Assembly: GCF_019278525.1 (NCBI RefSeq)
Contig: NZ_CP058986.1
Span: 1,770,001-1,834,000, forward strand
Direction of reading: 5' to 3'
Length of the DNA: 64,000 nt
Origin: Polaribacter sp. HaHaR_3_91
GTDB taxonomy: Bacteria > Bacteroidota > Bacteroidia > Flavobacteriales > Flavobacteriaceae
The notes under the pieces were generated by a model that did no database searches, was not told where the DNA came from, and was given only the letters and a program-made list of their open reading frames with translations. Every line of letters starts with the position of its first letter. Position 1 is the first letter of the stretch. Shown piece after piece: positions 36,178 through 45,060 of the stretch. The position numbers and the translations under genes are program-made.

Positions 36178-36911
36178 AAAACTCTCTTCTTTTTCAATTC
36201 GAAGTCTTTACCTAAATATACTTTTCTAACCATTTCATCTGCTGCCAACTCTTCTGGAGTCCCACTTTTTAGGATACTTCCTTGGTACATTAAATAGGTT
36301 TTATCTGTAATCGCTAAAGTTGCTTGTACATCATGATCTGTAATTAAAATACCAATATTTCTGTCTTTTAAATGAGCCACAATGCTTTGTATATCTTCTA
36401 CAGCAATAGGGTCTACACCAGCAAAAGGTTCATCTAATAAAATAAATTTTGGATCGGAAGCTAAGCAACGTGCAATTTCTGTTCTACGTCTTTCTCCTCC
36501 AGATAATAAGTCTCCTCTGTTTTTACGAACATGGCCGATATTAAACTCTTCAATTAAAGACTCTAATTTTTCTTTTTGTTCTTTTTTAGATAAATCTGTA
36601 AATTGTAAAACAGACATAATATTTTCTTCAACAGATAATTTTCTAAAAATAGAAGCTTCTTGTGCTAGATAACCAATCCCTTTCTGAGCACGCTTATACA
36701 TGGCATCTTCAGTAATTTCTTCATCATTTAAGAAAATTTTACCAGAATTTGGTTTTATCATCCCAACAATCATATAGAAAGAAGTTGTTTTTCCGGCACC
36801 ATTAGGACCTAAAAGTCCGATGATTTCACCTTGTTTTACCTCTAAAGAAATCCCGGTAACAACTTTTCTACTTCCGTAGATTTTTTCTATGTTTTCTGCT
36901 CTTAAAATCAT
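36174..36911 (-). CDS. lptB: LPS export ABC transporter ATP-binding protein LptB
   Basis: Cytosolic ATPase powering lipopolysaccharide extraction by LptFG. At 245 residues it has the family length. Walker A is GLLGPNGAGKTTSFYMIVG, the signature is LLSGGERRRTEIARCLA, Walker B is FILLDEPFAGVDPIAV and the H-loop is LITDHDV, all matching LptB closely (GERRR and FAGVDPIAV are diagnostic). Upstream on the same strand lie the CMD, tatC and kdsD genes, an arrangement common in flavobacteria. KdsD also serves the LPS pathway. Confidence 0.96.
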   Translation of the reverse strand: MILRAENIEKIYGSRKVVTGISLEVKQGEIIGLLGPNGAGKTTSFYMIVGMIKPNSGKIFLNDEEITEDAMYKRAQKGIGYLAQEASIFRKLSVEENIMSVLQFTDLSKKEQKEKLESLIEEFNIGHVRKNRGDLLSGGERRRTEIARCLASDPKFILLDEPFAGVDPIAVEDIQSIVAHLKDRNIGILITDHDVQATLAITDKTYLMYQGSILKSGTPEELAADEMVRKVYLGKDFELKKKRVF

Positions 36912-37045
36912 ATTTTATAAATATGTAATTGTTTAATTGTTGAAACGTGTAATGTTAGTTTGTGTAAAAGTAATAAATTATGTTTTTTTTAATCTTAATA
37001 GATTCACAACATTCATTTTTACTGATTACTGCAACTCAAAAGAGC

Positions 37046-37390
37046 TTACTTATTTTCTAGCATTTCCCAATACTCAACAGCTCTTCTTAAATGCGGAATT
37101 ACAATAGTACCACCAACCAAGGTAGCAATAGACATTGTTTCCATCATTTCTTCTTTAGTAACTCCATTTTTCATAGCAGCTTCTAAATGATATTGTACAC
37201 AATCATCACATCGTAAAACTGCAGAAGCAACTAAGCCTAAAAGTTCTTTTGTTTTAACAGGTAAATGACCTTCTTTAAAGGTATTTGTGTCTAAATTGAA
37301 TATTCTTTTTATTACTTTATTATCAGAATCTAAAATTTTATCGTTCATTTTCTGACGATAGTCATTAAACTCCTGTACCTTTTCGTGCAT
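37046..37390 (-). CDS. carboxymuconolactone decarboxylase-family protein (AhpD-like)
   Basis: A 114-residue all-helical protein. The AhpD-like redox motif CDDCVQYH (C-x2-C followed by H three residues later) is intact, and KTKELLGLVASAVLRC is the typical preceding helix. Family members act as peroxidase adaptors or decarboxylases; the retained cysteine pair favours a redox role. The start lies 26 bases inside the upstream tatC gene. Confidence 0.85.
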   Translation of the reverse strand: MHEKVQEFNDYRQKMNDKILDSDNKVIKRIFNLDTNTFKEGHLPVKTKELLGLVASAVLRCDDCVQYHLEAAMKNGVTKEEMMETMSIATLVGGTIVIPHLRRAVEYWEMLENK

Positions 37391-38192
37391 TTTTATTTTG
37401 TTTTTTTATTACTATTTTAGAAACTCTAATACTTACCTCATATAAAATAAGAATAGGAATGGCCACAATTACTTGACTAGCAACATCTGGTGGCGTAATA
37501 ATAGCTGCTAAAATTAATACAACTACTAAAGCATGTTTTCTATATTTTTTTAAAAACTCTGGTGTTACCAAACCAATTTTAGTTAAAAAGTAAACTAAAA
37601 CGGGTAGTTCAAATAAAATTGAAACACCTAATAACATATTGGTGACTAGCCCTATATGAGAGTCCATTGTAAAGTTATTCTGAATTAAATCTGTAATTTG
37701 ATAATTATACAAAAAGTGTATAGAAATAGGTGCAATTACATAAAAGCTAAATGCGATACCACAGAAAAATAAAAAAGAAGCTATAAAAATAAATCCTCTA
37801 GACTTATTTACTTCTTTTTTTGTTAATCCAGGTGCCACAAAACGCCAAATTTCCCATAATAGATAAGGGAAAGCCAAAATAATACCCAATATAAATGAAG
37901 ACCAAATAGAATTCATTAATTGTTGGGTGGGCTTTAAACTTATTAAGTTGTCTTTAAAAACAACATTACAAAAGCTACTATCCAACTTAAAAAAAGTGAA
38001 AAAATCACAAAATAGTTGATAGGTTATAAAATCGGATTTTCTGTGTGCTAATAAGAAGTTTTCATACACTTCTTTTTGAAACACAAATAATACAATTGCT
38101 ATGATAAATATTGCGGCAGCACTTCTTACCAAGTGCCATCTTAATTCCTCTAAATGACCTAAAAAGGACATTTCTTTTTGTTGCTCTGCCAT
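37365..38192 (-). CDS. tatC: Sec-independent protein translocase TatC
   Basis: The core receptor of the twin-arginine translocase, recognising folded Tat substrates. The 275-residue protein shows the N-terminal FLGHLEELRWHLVRSA, the periplasmic loop before SIWSSFILGIILAFPYLLWEIWRFVAPGLTKKE, and six helices ending with IITPPDVASQ. TatA/TatB are not in the window. It overlaps the kdsD stop by one base. Confidence 0.96.
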   Translation of the reverse strand: MAEQQKEMSFLGHLEELRWHLVRSAAAIFIIAIVLFVFQKEVYENFLLAHRKSDFITYQLFCDFFTFFKLDSSFCNVVFKDNLISLKPTQQLMNSIWSSFILGIILAFPYLLWEIWRFVAPGLTKKEVNKSRGFIFIASFLFFCGIAFSFYVIAPISIHFLYNYQITDLIQNNFTMDSHIGLVTNMLLGVSILFELPVLVYFLTKIGLVTPEFLKKYRKHALVVVLILAAIITPPDVASQVIVAIPILILYEVSIRVSKIVIKKQNKNARKGTGV

Positions 38193-39160
38193 TAAAAAAT
38201 ACCTTCTTTAATTAAATCATGTAAATGTACAACACCAACATATTTGTTTTTATGGTCTACAACTAACATTTGTGTAATGCTATTTTTTTCCATTAGAGTT
38301 AATGCATCTACCGCCATTGCATCTTCTAAAATAGTTTTTGGGTTTTTACCCATTATATCTTTTGCTGTAATTTGAGAAATTTGTGTAGATTTAGAAAGCA
38401 TTCTTCTAATATCTCCATCGGTAATAATACCTGTTAATTTTTCTTTATTTAAAACAGCAGTAACCCCTAATCTTTTTTCAGAAATCTCTACAATAACTTT
38501 TGCGATACTATCTGTTTCGTTAACAGCAGGAACTTGGTTTTTTTCTACCAAATCAGCTACTCTTAAATACAAACGCTTACCTAAAGCGCCTCCAGGATGG
38601 TATTTTGCAAAATCTTTACTTGTAAAACCGCGTAAATCTAGTAAACAAACAGCCAGTGCATCACCCAAAACTAATTGTGCAGTGGTACTTGTTGTTGGTG
38701 CTAAATTATTTGGGCACGCTTCTTTTTCTACATAAGCATTTAATGTAAAGTCTGCATGTTCGCCTAAATAGGAGTCTACATTTCCTGTAATTGCTACTAT
38801 TTTATTCCCATAATTTTTTATCAATGGAACTAAAACTTTAATTTCTGGAGTATTACCACTTTTAGAGAGACAAATAACAACATCGTCTTGTTGTACATTT
38901 CCTAAATCTCCATGAATAGCGTCTGCAGCATGCATAAAAATAGCAGGTGTTCCTGTAGAATTAAATGTAGCAACTATTTTAGCAGCAATGTTTGCGCTTT
39001 TACCAATTCCGGTTACAATAACCCTTCCATTAGAATTTAAAATAAAATTAACGGCCTCTTCAAAGTCCGCATCAATTAATTTTGCTAAATTAGCAATAGC
39101 ATTACTTTCTGTTAAAATAGTTTCTCTGGCAGTATTTATAATTGTGTTTGTCTTTTTCAA
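38192..39160 (-). CDS. kdsD: arabinose-5-phosphate isomerase (KdsD/KpsF/GutQ)
   Basis: Converts ribulose-5-phosphate to arabinose-5-phosphate, the first step of Kdo synthesis for LPS. A SIS domain spans about 35-170 (VTGIGKSANIAAKIVATFNSTGTPA, CLSKSGNTPE, PTTSTTAQLVLGDALAVCLL), followed by the KYHPGGALGKRL linker and two CBS domains (about 205-260 and 270-322; LTGIITDGDIRRML). A consensus promoter lies about 57 bases upstream. It heads the kdsD-tatC-CMD-lptB set. Confidence 0.94.
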   Translation of the reverse strand: MKKTNTIINTARETILTESNAIANLAKLIDADFEEAVNFILNSNGRVIVTGIGKSANIAAKIVATFNSTGTPAIFMHAADAIHGDLGNVQQDDVVICLSKSGNTPEIKVLVPLIKNYGNKIVAITGNVDSYLGEHADFTLNAYVEKEACPNNLAPTTSTTAQLVLGDALAVCLLDLRGFTSKDFAKYHPGGALGKRLYLRVADLVEKNQVPAVNETDSIAKVIVEISEKRLGVTAVLNKEKLTGIITDGDIRRMLSKSTQISQITAKDIMGKNPKTILEDAMAVDALTLMEKNSITQMLVVDHKNKYVGVVHLHDLIKEGIF

Positions 39161-39216
39161 ATGTTTGGTGTTTTATCAGAATAAAAAAAAGTTATATCTT
39201 TAGATTAAGAAACAAG

Positions 39217-39246
39217 CAAATTTACTATAAATAATAATTAGAGCAA
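39217..39246 (-). promoter_or_regulatory. predicted kdsD promoter, TTG-N19-TAAATTTG
   Basis: Read on the minus strand, TTG (39244-39246) is followed by 19 bases and TAAATTTG (39217-39224), an exact match to the Bacteroidota consensus TTG-N17-20-TAnnTTTG. The leader to the kdsD ATG would be about 50 bases. Confidence 0.65.
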
Positions 39247-39255
39247 ATATAATAG

Positions 39256-39263
39256 TATGTTTG
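39256..39263 (+). promoter_or_regulatory. candidate -7 box of recQ (TATGTTTG)
   Basis: TATGTTTG fits the -7 consensus 37 bases before the recQ ATG. No TTG is found 17-20 bases upstream, so this is only a half match. Confidence 0.3.
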
Positions 39264-39300
39264 TGAGTTGATTTTAAAGTTAAAATAATATTTAATAAAA

Positions 39301-41484
39301 ATGGATTTATATACCCCTCTAAAAAAGTTCTTTGGATTTAATAAATTTAAAGGTTTACAAGAGCAAGTAATTAAAAGTATTGTTGAGAATAACAACACTT
39401 TTGTAATAATGCCAACAGGTGGAGGAAAGTCTCTTTGTTATCAGTTACCTGCATTAATGACAGAAGGAACTGCTATCGTAGTTTCTCCATTAATTGCTTT
39501 AATGAAAAATCAAGTAGATGCAATTAGAGGTATTTCTGAACACAATGGTGTGGCACATGTTTTAAATTCATCTTTAAATAAGACTGAAATCGCTCAAGTT
39601 AAAGAAGATATTGCTAACGGAATTACAAAACTTTTGTATGTAGCGCCAGAATCTTTAATAAAAGAAGAGTATGTTGCTTTTTTAAGAACTCAAAAGATTT
39701 CTTTTGTAGCGATTGATGAAGCTCATTGTATTTCTGAATGGGGTCATGATTTTAGACCTGAATATAGAAATCTAAAACATATCATTAAAGCAATAGATAA
39801 TGTACCTGTTATTTGTTTAACGGCAACTGCAACAGAAAAAGTACAAGAAGATATTTTAAAAACTTTAGGAATTCCGGAAGCGAATAGATTTAAAGCGTCA
39901 TTTAATAGACCTAATTTATTTTATGAAGTAAGACCAAAAACAAAGGAAGTAGAAAAAGATATTATTCGCTTTGTAAAACAAAGAATGGGTAAATCTGGAA
40001 TTATCTACTGCTTAAGCAGGAAAAAAGTTGAAGAAGTTGCTCAGATTTTACAGGTAAACGGAATTAAAGCTGTTCCGTATCATGCAGGTTTAGATGCTAA
40101 AACAAGAGTAAAACATCAAGACATGTTTTTAATGGAAGATTGTGATGTGGTTGTTGCAACGATTGCATTTGGTATGGGAATTGACAAGCCAGATGTTCGT
40201 TTTGTAATTCATCATGATATTCCTAAAAGTTTAGAAAGTTATTATCAAGAAACTGGTAGAGCGGGTCGTGATGACGGAGAAGGGTATTGTTTAGCGTTCT
40301 ATGCTTATAAAGATATAGAGAAGTTAGAGAAATTTATGGCTAGCAAGCCTGTTGCAGAGCAAGAAATTGGGCATGCATTATTGCAAGAAGTTGTTGGTTA
40401 TGCAGAAACCTCTATGAACAGACGTAAATATTTGTTGCATTATTTTGGCGAAGAATTTGACGTTGAAAATGGAGAGGGAGCAGATATGGATGACAATTCT
40501 AGAAATCCGAAGAAAAAACACGAAGCAAAAGAAGACGTTAAACTCTTATTAAATGTTGTTAAAAAGACCTTGCAAAAATATAAATCTAAAGAGATTGTAA
40601 ATACAATTGTAGGAAAAGAAAATGCTTTATTAACATCTCATAAAACACATTTACAACCATTTTTTGGAAGTGGTAAAGATAAATCTGCACTTTATTGGAT
40701 GGCACTTATCAGACAGATTTTGGTGGTTAATTTAATAAAGAAAGAAATAGAACAATATGGTGTTGTTAAATTAACTGAAAAAGGAGATGCCTTTATAAAG
40801 AATCCTACTTCATTTATGATGACAGAAGACCATTCTTATAGTGAAGAAGATGATAACTCTATTATTACAAATGCCAAATCTTCAGGTGGTGTTGCTGATG
40901 ATAAGTTAGTAAAACTATTAAAAGATTTACGTAAAAGTGTAGCAACAAAACAAGGAGTGCCTCCATTTGCTGTTTTTCAAGACCCATCATTAGATGATAT
41001 GGCTTTAAAATACCCAATTAACTTAGCGGAACTTTCTACAGTTCATGGAGTAGGAGAAGGTAAAGCAAGAAAATTTGGAAAGGATTTTGTAAAATTAATT
41101 GCTTCTTATGTAGAAGAAAATGAAATTCTAAGACCAGATGATTTAATAGTAAAAAGTACGGGGACAAACTCTGGCTTAAAGCTTTTTATTATTCAGAATA
41201 CGGATAAAAAATTGCCTTTGGAAGATATTGCAAAGTCTAAAGGACTTGAAATGGGAGAATTAATTAAGGCTATGGAAGGAATTATTTTTTCTGGAACGAA
41301 GCTGAATATTGATTATGCTTTAGATGATTTGCTAGACGAAGATCAACAAGAAGAAATTCATGATTATTTTATGGAAGCAGATTCTGATAATATACAAGAG
41401 TCTTTAGATGAGTTTGATGGTGATTATGATGAAGAGGAATTAAGGTTAATGAGAATTAAATTTATAAACGAAGTCGCTAATTAA
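39301..41484 (+). CDS. recQ: ATP-dependent DNA helicase RecQ
   Basis: A superfamily-2 3'-5' helicase of 727 residues. TGGGKS is at 39-44, DEAHC at 139-143, then TATATEKVQEDIL and YQETGRAGRDDGEG (motif VI). The RQC region follows from about 350 (RRKYLLHYFGEEF) and a winged helix up to 510. An HRDC-like domain lies near 540-615 (LRKSVATKQGVPPFAVF, ELSTVHGVGEGKARKFG). The zinc-binding module that normally has four cysteines after the HYFGE segment contains none; instead there is an acidic loop (VENGEGADMDDN). The C-terminus ends with a Glu/Asp-rich tail. Function in recombination and fork repair is family knowledge. Confidence 0.95.
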   Translation: MDLYTPLKKFFGFNKFKGLQEQVIKSIVENNNTFVIMPTGGGKSLCYQLPALMTEGTAIVVSPLIALMKNQVDAIRGISEHNGVAHVLNSSLNKTEIAQVKEDIANGITKLLYVAPESLIKEEYVAFLRTQKISFVAIDEAHCISEWGHDFRPEYRNLKHIIKAIDNVPVICLTATATEKVQEDILKTLGIPEANRFKASFNRPNLFYEVRPKTKEVEKDIIRFVKQRMGKSGIIYCLSRKKVEEVAQILQVNGIKAVPYHAGLDAKTRVKHQDMFLMEDCDVVVATIAFGMGIDKPDVRFVIHHDIPKSLESYYQETGRAGRDDGEGYCLAFYAYKDIEKLEKFMASKPVAEQEIGHALLQEVVGYAETSMNRRKYLLHYFGEEFDVENGEGADMDDNSRNPKKKHEAKEDVKLLLNVVKKTLQKYKSKEIVNTIVGKENALLTSHKTHLQPFFGSGKDKSALYWMALIRQILVVNLIKKEIEQYGVVKLTEKGDAFIKNPTSFMMTEDHSYSEEDDNSIITNAKSSGGVADDKLVKLLKDLRKSVATKQGVPPFAVFQDPSLDDMALKYPINLAELSTVHGVGEGKARKFGKDFVKLIASYVEENEILRPDDLIVKSTGTNSGLKLFIIQNTDKKLPLEDIAKSKGLEMGELIKAMEGIIFSGTKLNIDYALDDLLDEDQQEEIHDYFMEADSDNIQESLDEFDGDYDEEELRLMRIKFINEVAN

Positions 41485-41531
41485 TACAGGTTCTTATAGA
41501 GAATAAAAAAAATATTAGTAGAATATTTATT

Positions 41532-41575
41532 ACAATACAAAAAAGCACCTAGAAATAGGTGCTTTTTTGTATTGT
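41532..41575. terminator. bidirectional rho-independent terminator (recQ / ZIP)
   Basis: A perfect 20-bp stem with a GAAA loop. The core GCACCTA/TAGGTGC is flanked by A6 on one side and T6 on the other, so it can end transcription from recQ and from the convergent ZIP gene. Confidence 0.93.
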
Positions 41576-41590
41576 GAAAGAAGTAAAATT

Positions 41591-42268
41591 CTATAAAGTA
41601 AAAATAGTAAGTAATACCCCTAAAATAATGGCAATAAATTTTTTTAAATTAAATTTATGATTTTCAGAGCCTTCAAAAAGAATAATGGTAGAAATATGAA
41701 GAAAGACACCAATAATTATAGCTGTTATTTCTTTTGCATAGGTTGTAAAAAATGGAATTTTATCTCCTAATAATAATCCAAGAGGACTCATCAATGCAAA
41801 AACAATAAGGAAAATAAACGTTATTTTTTTAGAATATTTTGTCTGAATTAAAAAGGTTGTTAAAACAAATGCAATTGGTATTTTATGCACTATAATTGCC
41901 CATAACAAATTATCTCCTGCATGATGAATAGGTAAACCTTCGGAAAATGCGTGTAAAGACAAACTTATGAATAACAAGGTTGGAAACTCTTTACCATCAG
42001 AATGAATATGAATATGTCCGTGTTCTGCTCCCTTAGAAAAAGATTCTAATATAGACTGAATAATAATTCCGATTAATATAAAAATTCCTATTTTTTTATA
42101 TTCTGTAGTTTCAGCATATACTCCTGGTAGTAAATGCAGAATAGTAACAGATAATAAATAAGCGCCACTAAAAGCTAATAATAGACGAACAGCTTTTTTA
42201 CTTGGTTTTATTATATAGACAAGTAAAGAACCAATAAAAACTGCTGTTAATAATAAGACATAACTCAT
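41591..42268 (-). CDS. ZIP-family metal transporter
   Basis: A 225-residue protein with eight predicted helices and a histidine-rich cytosolic loop (HGHIHIHSDGKEF). Helix IV contains LHAFSEGLPIHHAGD and helix V HKIPIAFVL, the paired metal-site motifs of ZIP proteins (H-x3-E-G and H-K-x-P). It probably imports zinc or another divalent cation. It overlaps the upstream methyltransferase gene by four bases. Confidence 0.88.
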   Translation of the reverse strand: MSYVLLLTAVFIGSLLVYIIKPSKKAVRLLLAFSGAYLLSVTILHLLPGVYAETTEYKKIGIFILIGIIIQSILESFSKGAEHGHIHIHSDGKEFPTLLFISLSLHAFSEGLPIHHAGDNLLWAIIVHKIPIAFVLTTFLIQTKYSKKITFIFLIVFALMSPLGLLLGDKIPFFTTYAKEITAIIIGVFLHISTIILFEGSENHKFNLKKFIAIILGVLLTIFTL

Positions 42269-42990
42269 TTTGCAATAATAATTAATCGATCAGAATTTTT
42301 TGATTCAAACGTATCTAAGTTGTAATTTCCAAAAACGCTTGTAATTGTAAATCCTACTTTTTCTAAAAATGTGGTCATTTTAATAAGGTCTAAGTCTTTA
42401 ACTTGTTCTGTATAAGAGTGGTTTTTTCCATCAGCAAAAAAAGAAATATGCTTTAAGATAAAACCATCTTTAATTTCTCTTTCTATATGAAAGGTGATAT
42501 TATCTACAGTTTTTGTTTCTTTCTTAACTAAATTCAGCTTTACTTTTTCGGCATTTAAAAAGTCAAATACAAAAACTCCGTCTTTATTCAAGCCATTTTT
42601 AATATTCTCTAGAATTAAAATATCCTCTTTATCGTCTTTAAAATAACCGAAACTTGTAAATAAGTTAAAAATAGCATCATAAGTATGATGAAAAGGTTTG
42701 CGCATGTCATGCACATTAAATTTTAACGTATCATTTTCAAATTCTTTTGCAGCACTAATACTGTTTTCTGCCAAATCACCACCCGTAACAGTATAGCCTA
42801 AAGAGTTTAAAAAGACAGAATGACGCCCTTTACCACATGGTAAATCTAAAATATGCGTTGTTTTTGGCAAGTTTAAAAAAGAAGTAATATTCTTCATAAA
42901 CAATTGCGCTTCATTGTCATTTCGTTCCTTATAAAGTGTGTGATAGTAAGGGGTGTTAAACCAATCTGTAAACCAATCTTTTGTTTTCAT
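42265..42990 (-). CDS. class I SAM-dependent methyltransferase
   Basis: About 241 residues from the start chosen (KTKDWFTDWFNTPYYHTLYKER), which is where similar flavobacterial proteins begin. An in-frame ATG at 43041, with an AAGG eight bases before it, would add 17 residues and is possible. Motif I is ILDLPCGKGRHS, with the acidic residue of motif II in VTGGDLAEN. FNLFTSFGYF and VFDFLNAE are further family blocks. Substrate unknown. It is coupled to the ZIP gene by a four-base overlap. Confidence 0.85.
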   Translation of the reverse strand: MKTKDWFTDWFNTPYYHTLYKERNDNEAQLFMKNITSFLNLPKTTHILDLPCGKGRHSVFLNSLGYTVTGGDLAENSISAAKEFENDTLKFNVHDMRKPFHHTYDAIFNLFTSFGYFKDDKEDILILENIKNGLNKDGVFVFDFLNAEKVKLNLVKKETKTVDNITFHIEREIKDGFILKHISFFADGKNHSYTEQVKDLDLIKMTTFLEKVGFTITSVFGNYNLDTFESKNSDRLIIIAK

Positions 42991-43164
42991 TTTTATAAAA
43001 TTTGCAATAACCAGCGAATTACTTTCATTGCTATTGGCCATTCTTAGCCTTGTGCCATTATAGACATTTCAGTCTGTAAAAGTAACCAAATCTTACGTTC
43101 TGTAAAATGAATTTCTTAATTAGTATAAAAGCTATTTATAAATAGTATTTTTGCAGTCAATTTT

Positions 43165-44367
43165 ATGAGCATGAACAAAGATTTTAAAATGACAGCAACA
43201 ACACTTTTTGGATTAGAAGGTGTTTTGGCAAAAGAGTTAAGAGACCTAGGAGCACAAGATGTTAATGAGGGAGTTAGAATGGTTTCTTTTAGAGGAGATA
43301 CAGGTTTTATGTACAAAGCAAATATTGCTTTAAGAACAGCTGTAAGAATTTTAAAACCGATTAAAGTTTGTAAAATCTACGATGAAGAAGATTTATATGA
43401 AGCAATTCAGAAAATTAAATGGGAAAACTATTTAGAAACTGAAGGTACTTTTGCAATAGGAGCAGTAGTAAATTCTAAGAACTTTACGTCTAACTCACAT
43501 TATATCTCTTTAAAATCTAAAGATGCAATTGCAGATTATTTTAGACATAAATATAGTAAAAGACCTAATGTAGATTTAGATTATCCAGATTTAAAAATTC
43601 ACATTCACATTCAAAAAGACTGGTTAACCGTTTCTTTAGACTCATCTGGAGATTCTTTACATAAAAGAGGGTATAGAACAGCGACTAATATTGCGCCAAT
43701 AAACGAAGTTTTGGCTGCAGGTATGGTATTATTATCTGGTTATACGGGTGAGGAAAACTTTATAGACCCAATGTGTGGTTCTGGTACGATTTTAATTGAA
43801 GCTGCTATGATTGCCAATAATATTCCGGCAAACATTAACAGAAAATTATTCGCTTTTGAGAATTGGAAAGATTACGATGAGGATTTATATTTTACAATTC
43901 AAGAATCCTTATTAAAGAAAATACGTTCTTCTCATTTTAAAATAATGGGGTTTGATAAAGCGCCTTCTGCGGTACAAAAAGCACAAGACAATGTTGCAAA
44001 TGCTAATTTAGATGATTTTATTGGTGTGCATCATGTTAACTTTTTTAACTCAACAAAAGAAGTTTTTGGAAACACTACAATTTTGTTTAACCCACCTTAT
44101 GGCGAGCGTTTAAACATTGATACAGAAGAGTTCTATAAAAAAATAGGAGATACACTTAAAAATAATTATCCTGGTTCTACGGCTTGGTTAATTACATCGG
44201 ATACAGATGCTTTAAAATGTGTGGGCCTAAGAACCTCTAAAAGAATTGCTCTTAAAAACGGAGATTTAAACTGTAAGTTTGTAAAGTATGATTTGTACGA
44301 AGGAACGCGTAAGTTTAAAGAACGTAAAGAAGACGATACGGATACAGAGGAAGATACAAATGATTAA
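43165..44367 (+). CDS. THUMP-domain class I rRNA methyltransferase (RlmL N-terminal/YpsC-like)
   Basis: A 400-residue protein. The N-terminal ferredoxin-like/THUMP part (1-165; LFGLEGVLAKELRDLGAQDV) binds RNA. The methyltransferase domain has the SAM motif FIDPMCGSGTILIEAA and the catalytic NPPY in LFNPPYGERL, typical of N2-guanine methylation (RlmL-type, 23S rRNA G2445 in E. coli). A KFKERKEDDTDTEED tail ends the protein. ATG codons three (43171) and nine codons further are alternative starts. A TATTTTTG -7 box at 43146-43153 lies only 12 bases before the ATG and has no TTG partner. Confidence 0.88.
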   Translation: MSMNKDFKMTATTLFGLEGVLAKELRDLGAQDVNEGVRMVSFRGDTGFMYKANIALRTAVRILKPIKVCKIYDEEDLYEAIQKIKWENYLETEGTFAIGAVVNSKNFTSNSHYISLKSKDAIADYFRHKYSKRPNVDLDYPDLKIHIHIQKDWLTVSLDSSGDSLHKRGYRTATNIAPINEVLAAGMVLLSGYTGEENFIDPMCGSGTILIEAAMIANNIPANINRKLFAFENWKDYDEDLYFTIQESLLKKIRSSHFKIMGFDKAPSAVQKAQDNVANANLDDFIGVHHVNFFNSTKEVFGNTTILFNPPYGERLNIDTEEFYKKIGDTLKNNYPGSTAWLITSDTDALKCVGLRTSKRIALKNGDLNCKFVKYDLYEGTRKFKERKEDDTDTEEDTND

Positions 44368-44368
44368 G

Positions 44369-44392
44369 TCATTGCGAGGAACGAAGCAATCT
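44369..44392. repeat. REP-like sequence (TCATTGCGAGGAACGAAG)
   Basis: Directly after the methyltransferase gene lies ATTGC-GAGGAACGA-AGCAAT, the half-palindromic REP-like motif found between genes in many bacterial genomes. The usual second arm is not present as an exact copy; only a degraded GATTGGGGAATC follows about 30 bases on. It is part of a non-coding stretch of 336 bases that also holds a dispersed repeat and a terminator. Confidence 0.6.
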
Positions 44393-44443
44393 GTTAATTA
44401 TTAAGAAATAAGTTCTTTTAACGATTGGGGAATCTTTATTAGA

Positions 44444-44520
44444 AGCCATTTCCTGCTTTCCGTTATATCTTTTTGTAAAAAACAAAAAGGATGTCACTTC
44501 AATCAGGGCTAGACTTGTTT
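44444..44520. repeat. dispersed intergenic repeat, copy 1
   Basis: A 77-base block that recurs about 870 bases further on with around 80% identity or better. The middle, TTTCCGTTATATCTTTTTG, TAAAAAAC and AAAAA, is identical in both copies. It contains the small hairpin CTTTTTG/CAAAAAG and terminal AGCC/GGCT complementarity, so it is probably a structured non-autonomous element. Confidence 0.75.
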
Positions 44521-44560
44521 GTAAAAGTTAGGAAACCTATATAAGAAAAGCTAAATATTA

Positions 44561-44610
44561 AAAAATGTCTTAAATAAATTGAATAATTTCGATTTATTTA
44601 AGACATTTTT
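44561..44610. terminator. long perfect hairpin terminator
   Basis: A perfect 19-bp stem (AAAAATGTCTTAAATAAAT against its complement) with a 12-base loop. A5 and T5 flanks on the two sides allow termination in both directions: for the methyltransferase gene (+) and the small lipoprotein gene (-). It lies roughly 190 bases after the methyltransferase stop. Confidence 0.75.
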
Positions 44611-44703
44611 AGTTTTCTAATCTAATTTGTATAAAGTTGTTTTCTGCTTTTGTTGAGATTTATTTAAAATTAGATTGTTTAAAGAAAACCTGAATTTAGT
44701 GTT

Positions 44704-45060
44704 TTATTTAAACTCTATTATTTCTGCAGTCATAGTTGCTGAAATTCTTTTTTTTGTTTCAATTAAATCAACAGATACATTAACAAGAGCTCTACTACCT
44801 ATTAATTCTACACCTGCAGCTTTTGCATCTTCTAACATTTTTGCTTTAGCTCTAGCGATAATTCCTACTTTATTTGTGATGTTTCCTGTCAATATTTTTT
44901 CTGTAACAGTACCAGTAAAACTACCTAATACGTTAAAATTAGAACTTGATAAGATTGTTTGAGTTTGATTTTGTTGTTGATAACCACCACTATAAAGGCT
45001 AGATGTTTTGCAAGAGGTTAGTGCTGCAGCAATAACCATGATAAAAAAAGTTTTTTTCAT
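44704..45060 (-). CDS. small predicted lipoprotein, DUF6567-like
   Basis: A 118-residue protein with a lipoprotein signal (FFIMVIAAALTSC; lipobox L-T-S-C, Cys at 17) and a mature domain of predicted alpha/beta type (GSFTGTVTEKILTGNI, RAKAKMLEDAKAAGVELIGSRALVNVSVD). This is the pattern of the DUF6567 lipoproteins of Bacteroidota, whose function is unknown. It is flanked on both sides by copies of the same dispersed repeat. Confidence 0.78.
   Translation of the reverse strand: MKKTFFIMVIAAALTSCKTSSLYSGGYQQQNQTQTILSSSNFNVLGSFTGTVTEKILTGNITNKVGIIARAKAKMLEDAKAAGVELIGSRALVNVSVDLIETKKRISATMTAEIIEFK

Noticed and set aside
36382..36672. 96-codon open frame on the plus strand
   Set aside because: Antisense to lptB; no features of its own.
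44675..44962. 95-codon open frame on the plus strand
   Set aside because: Antisense to the small lipoprotein gene, which has a proper lipobox signal peptide and is the better candidate.
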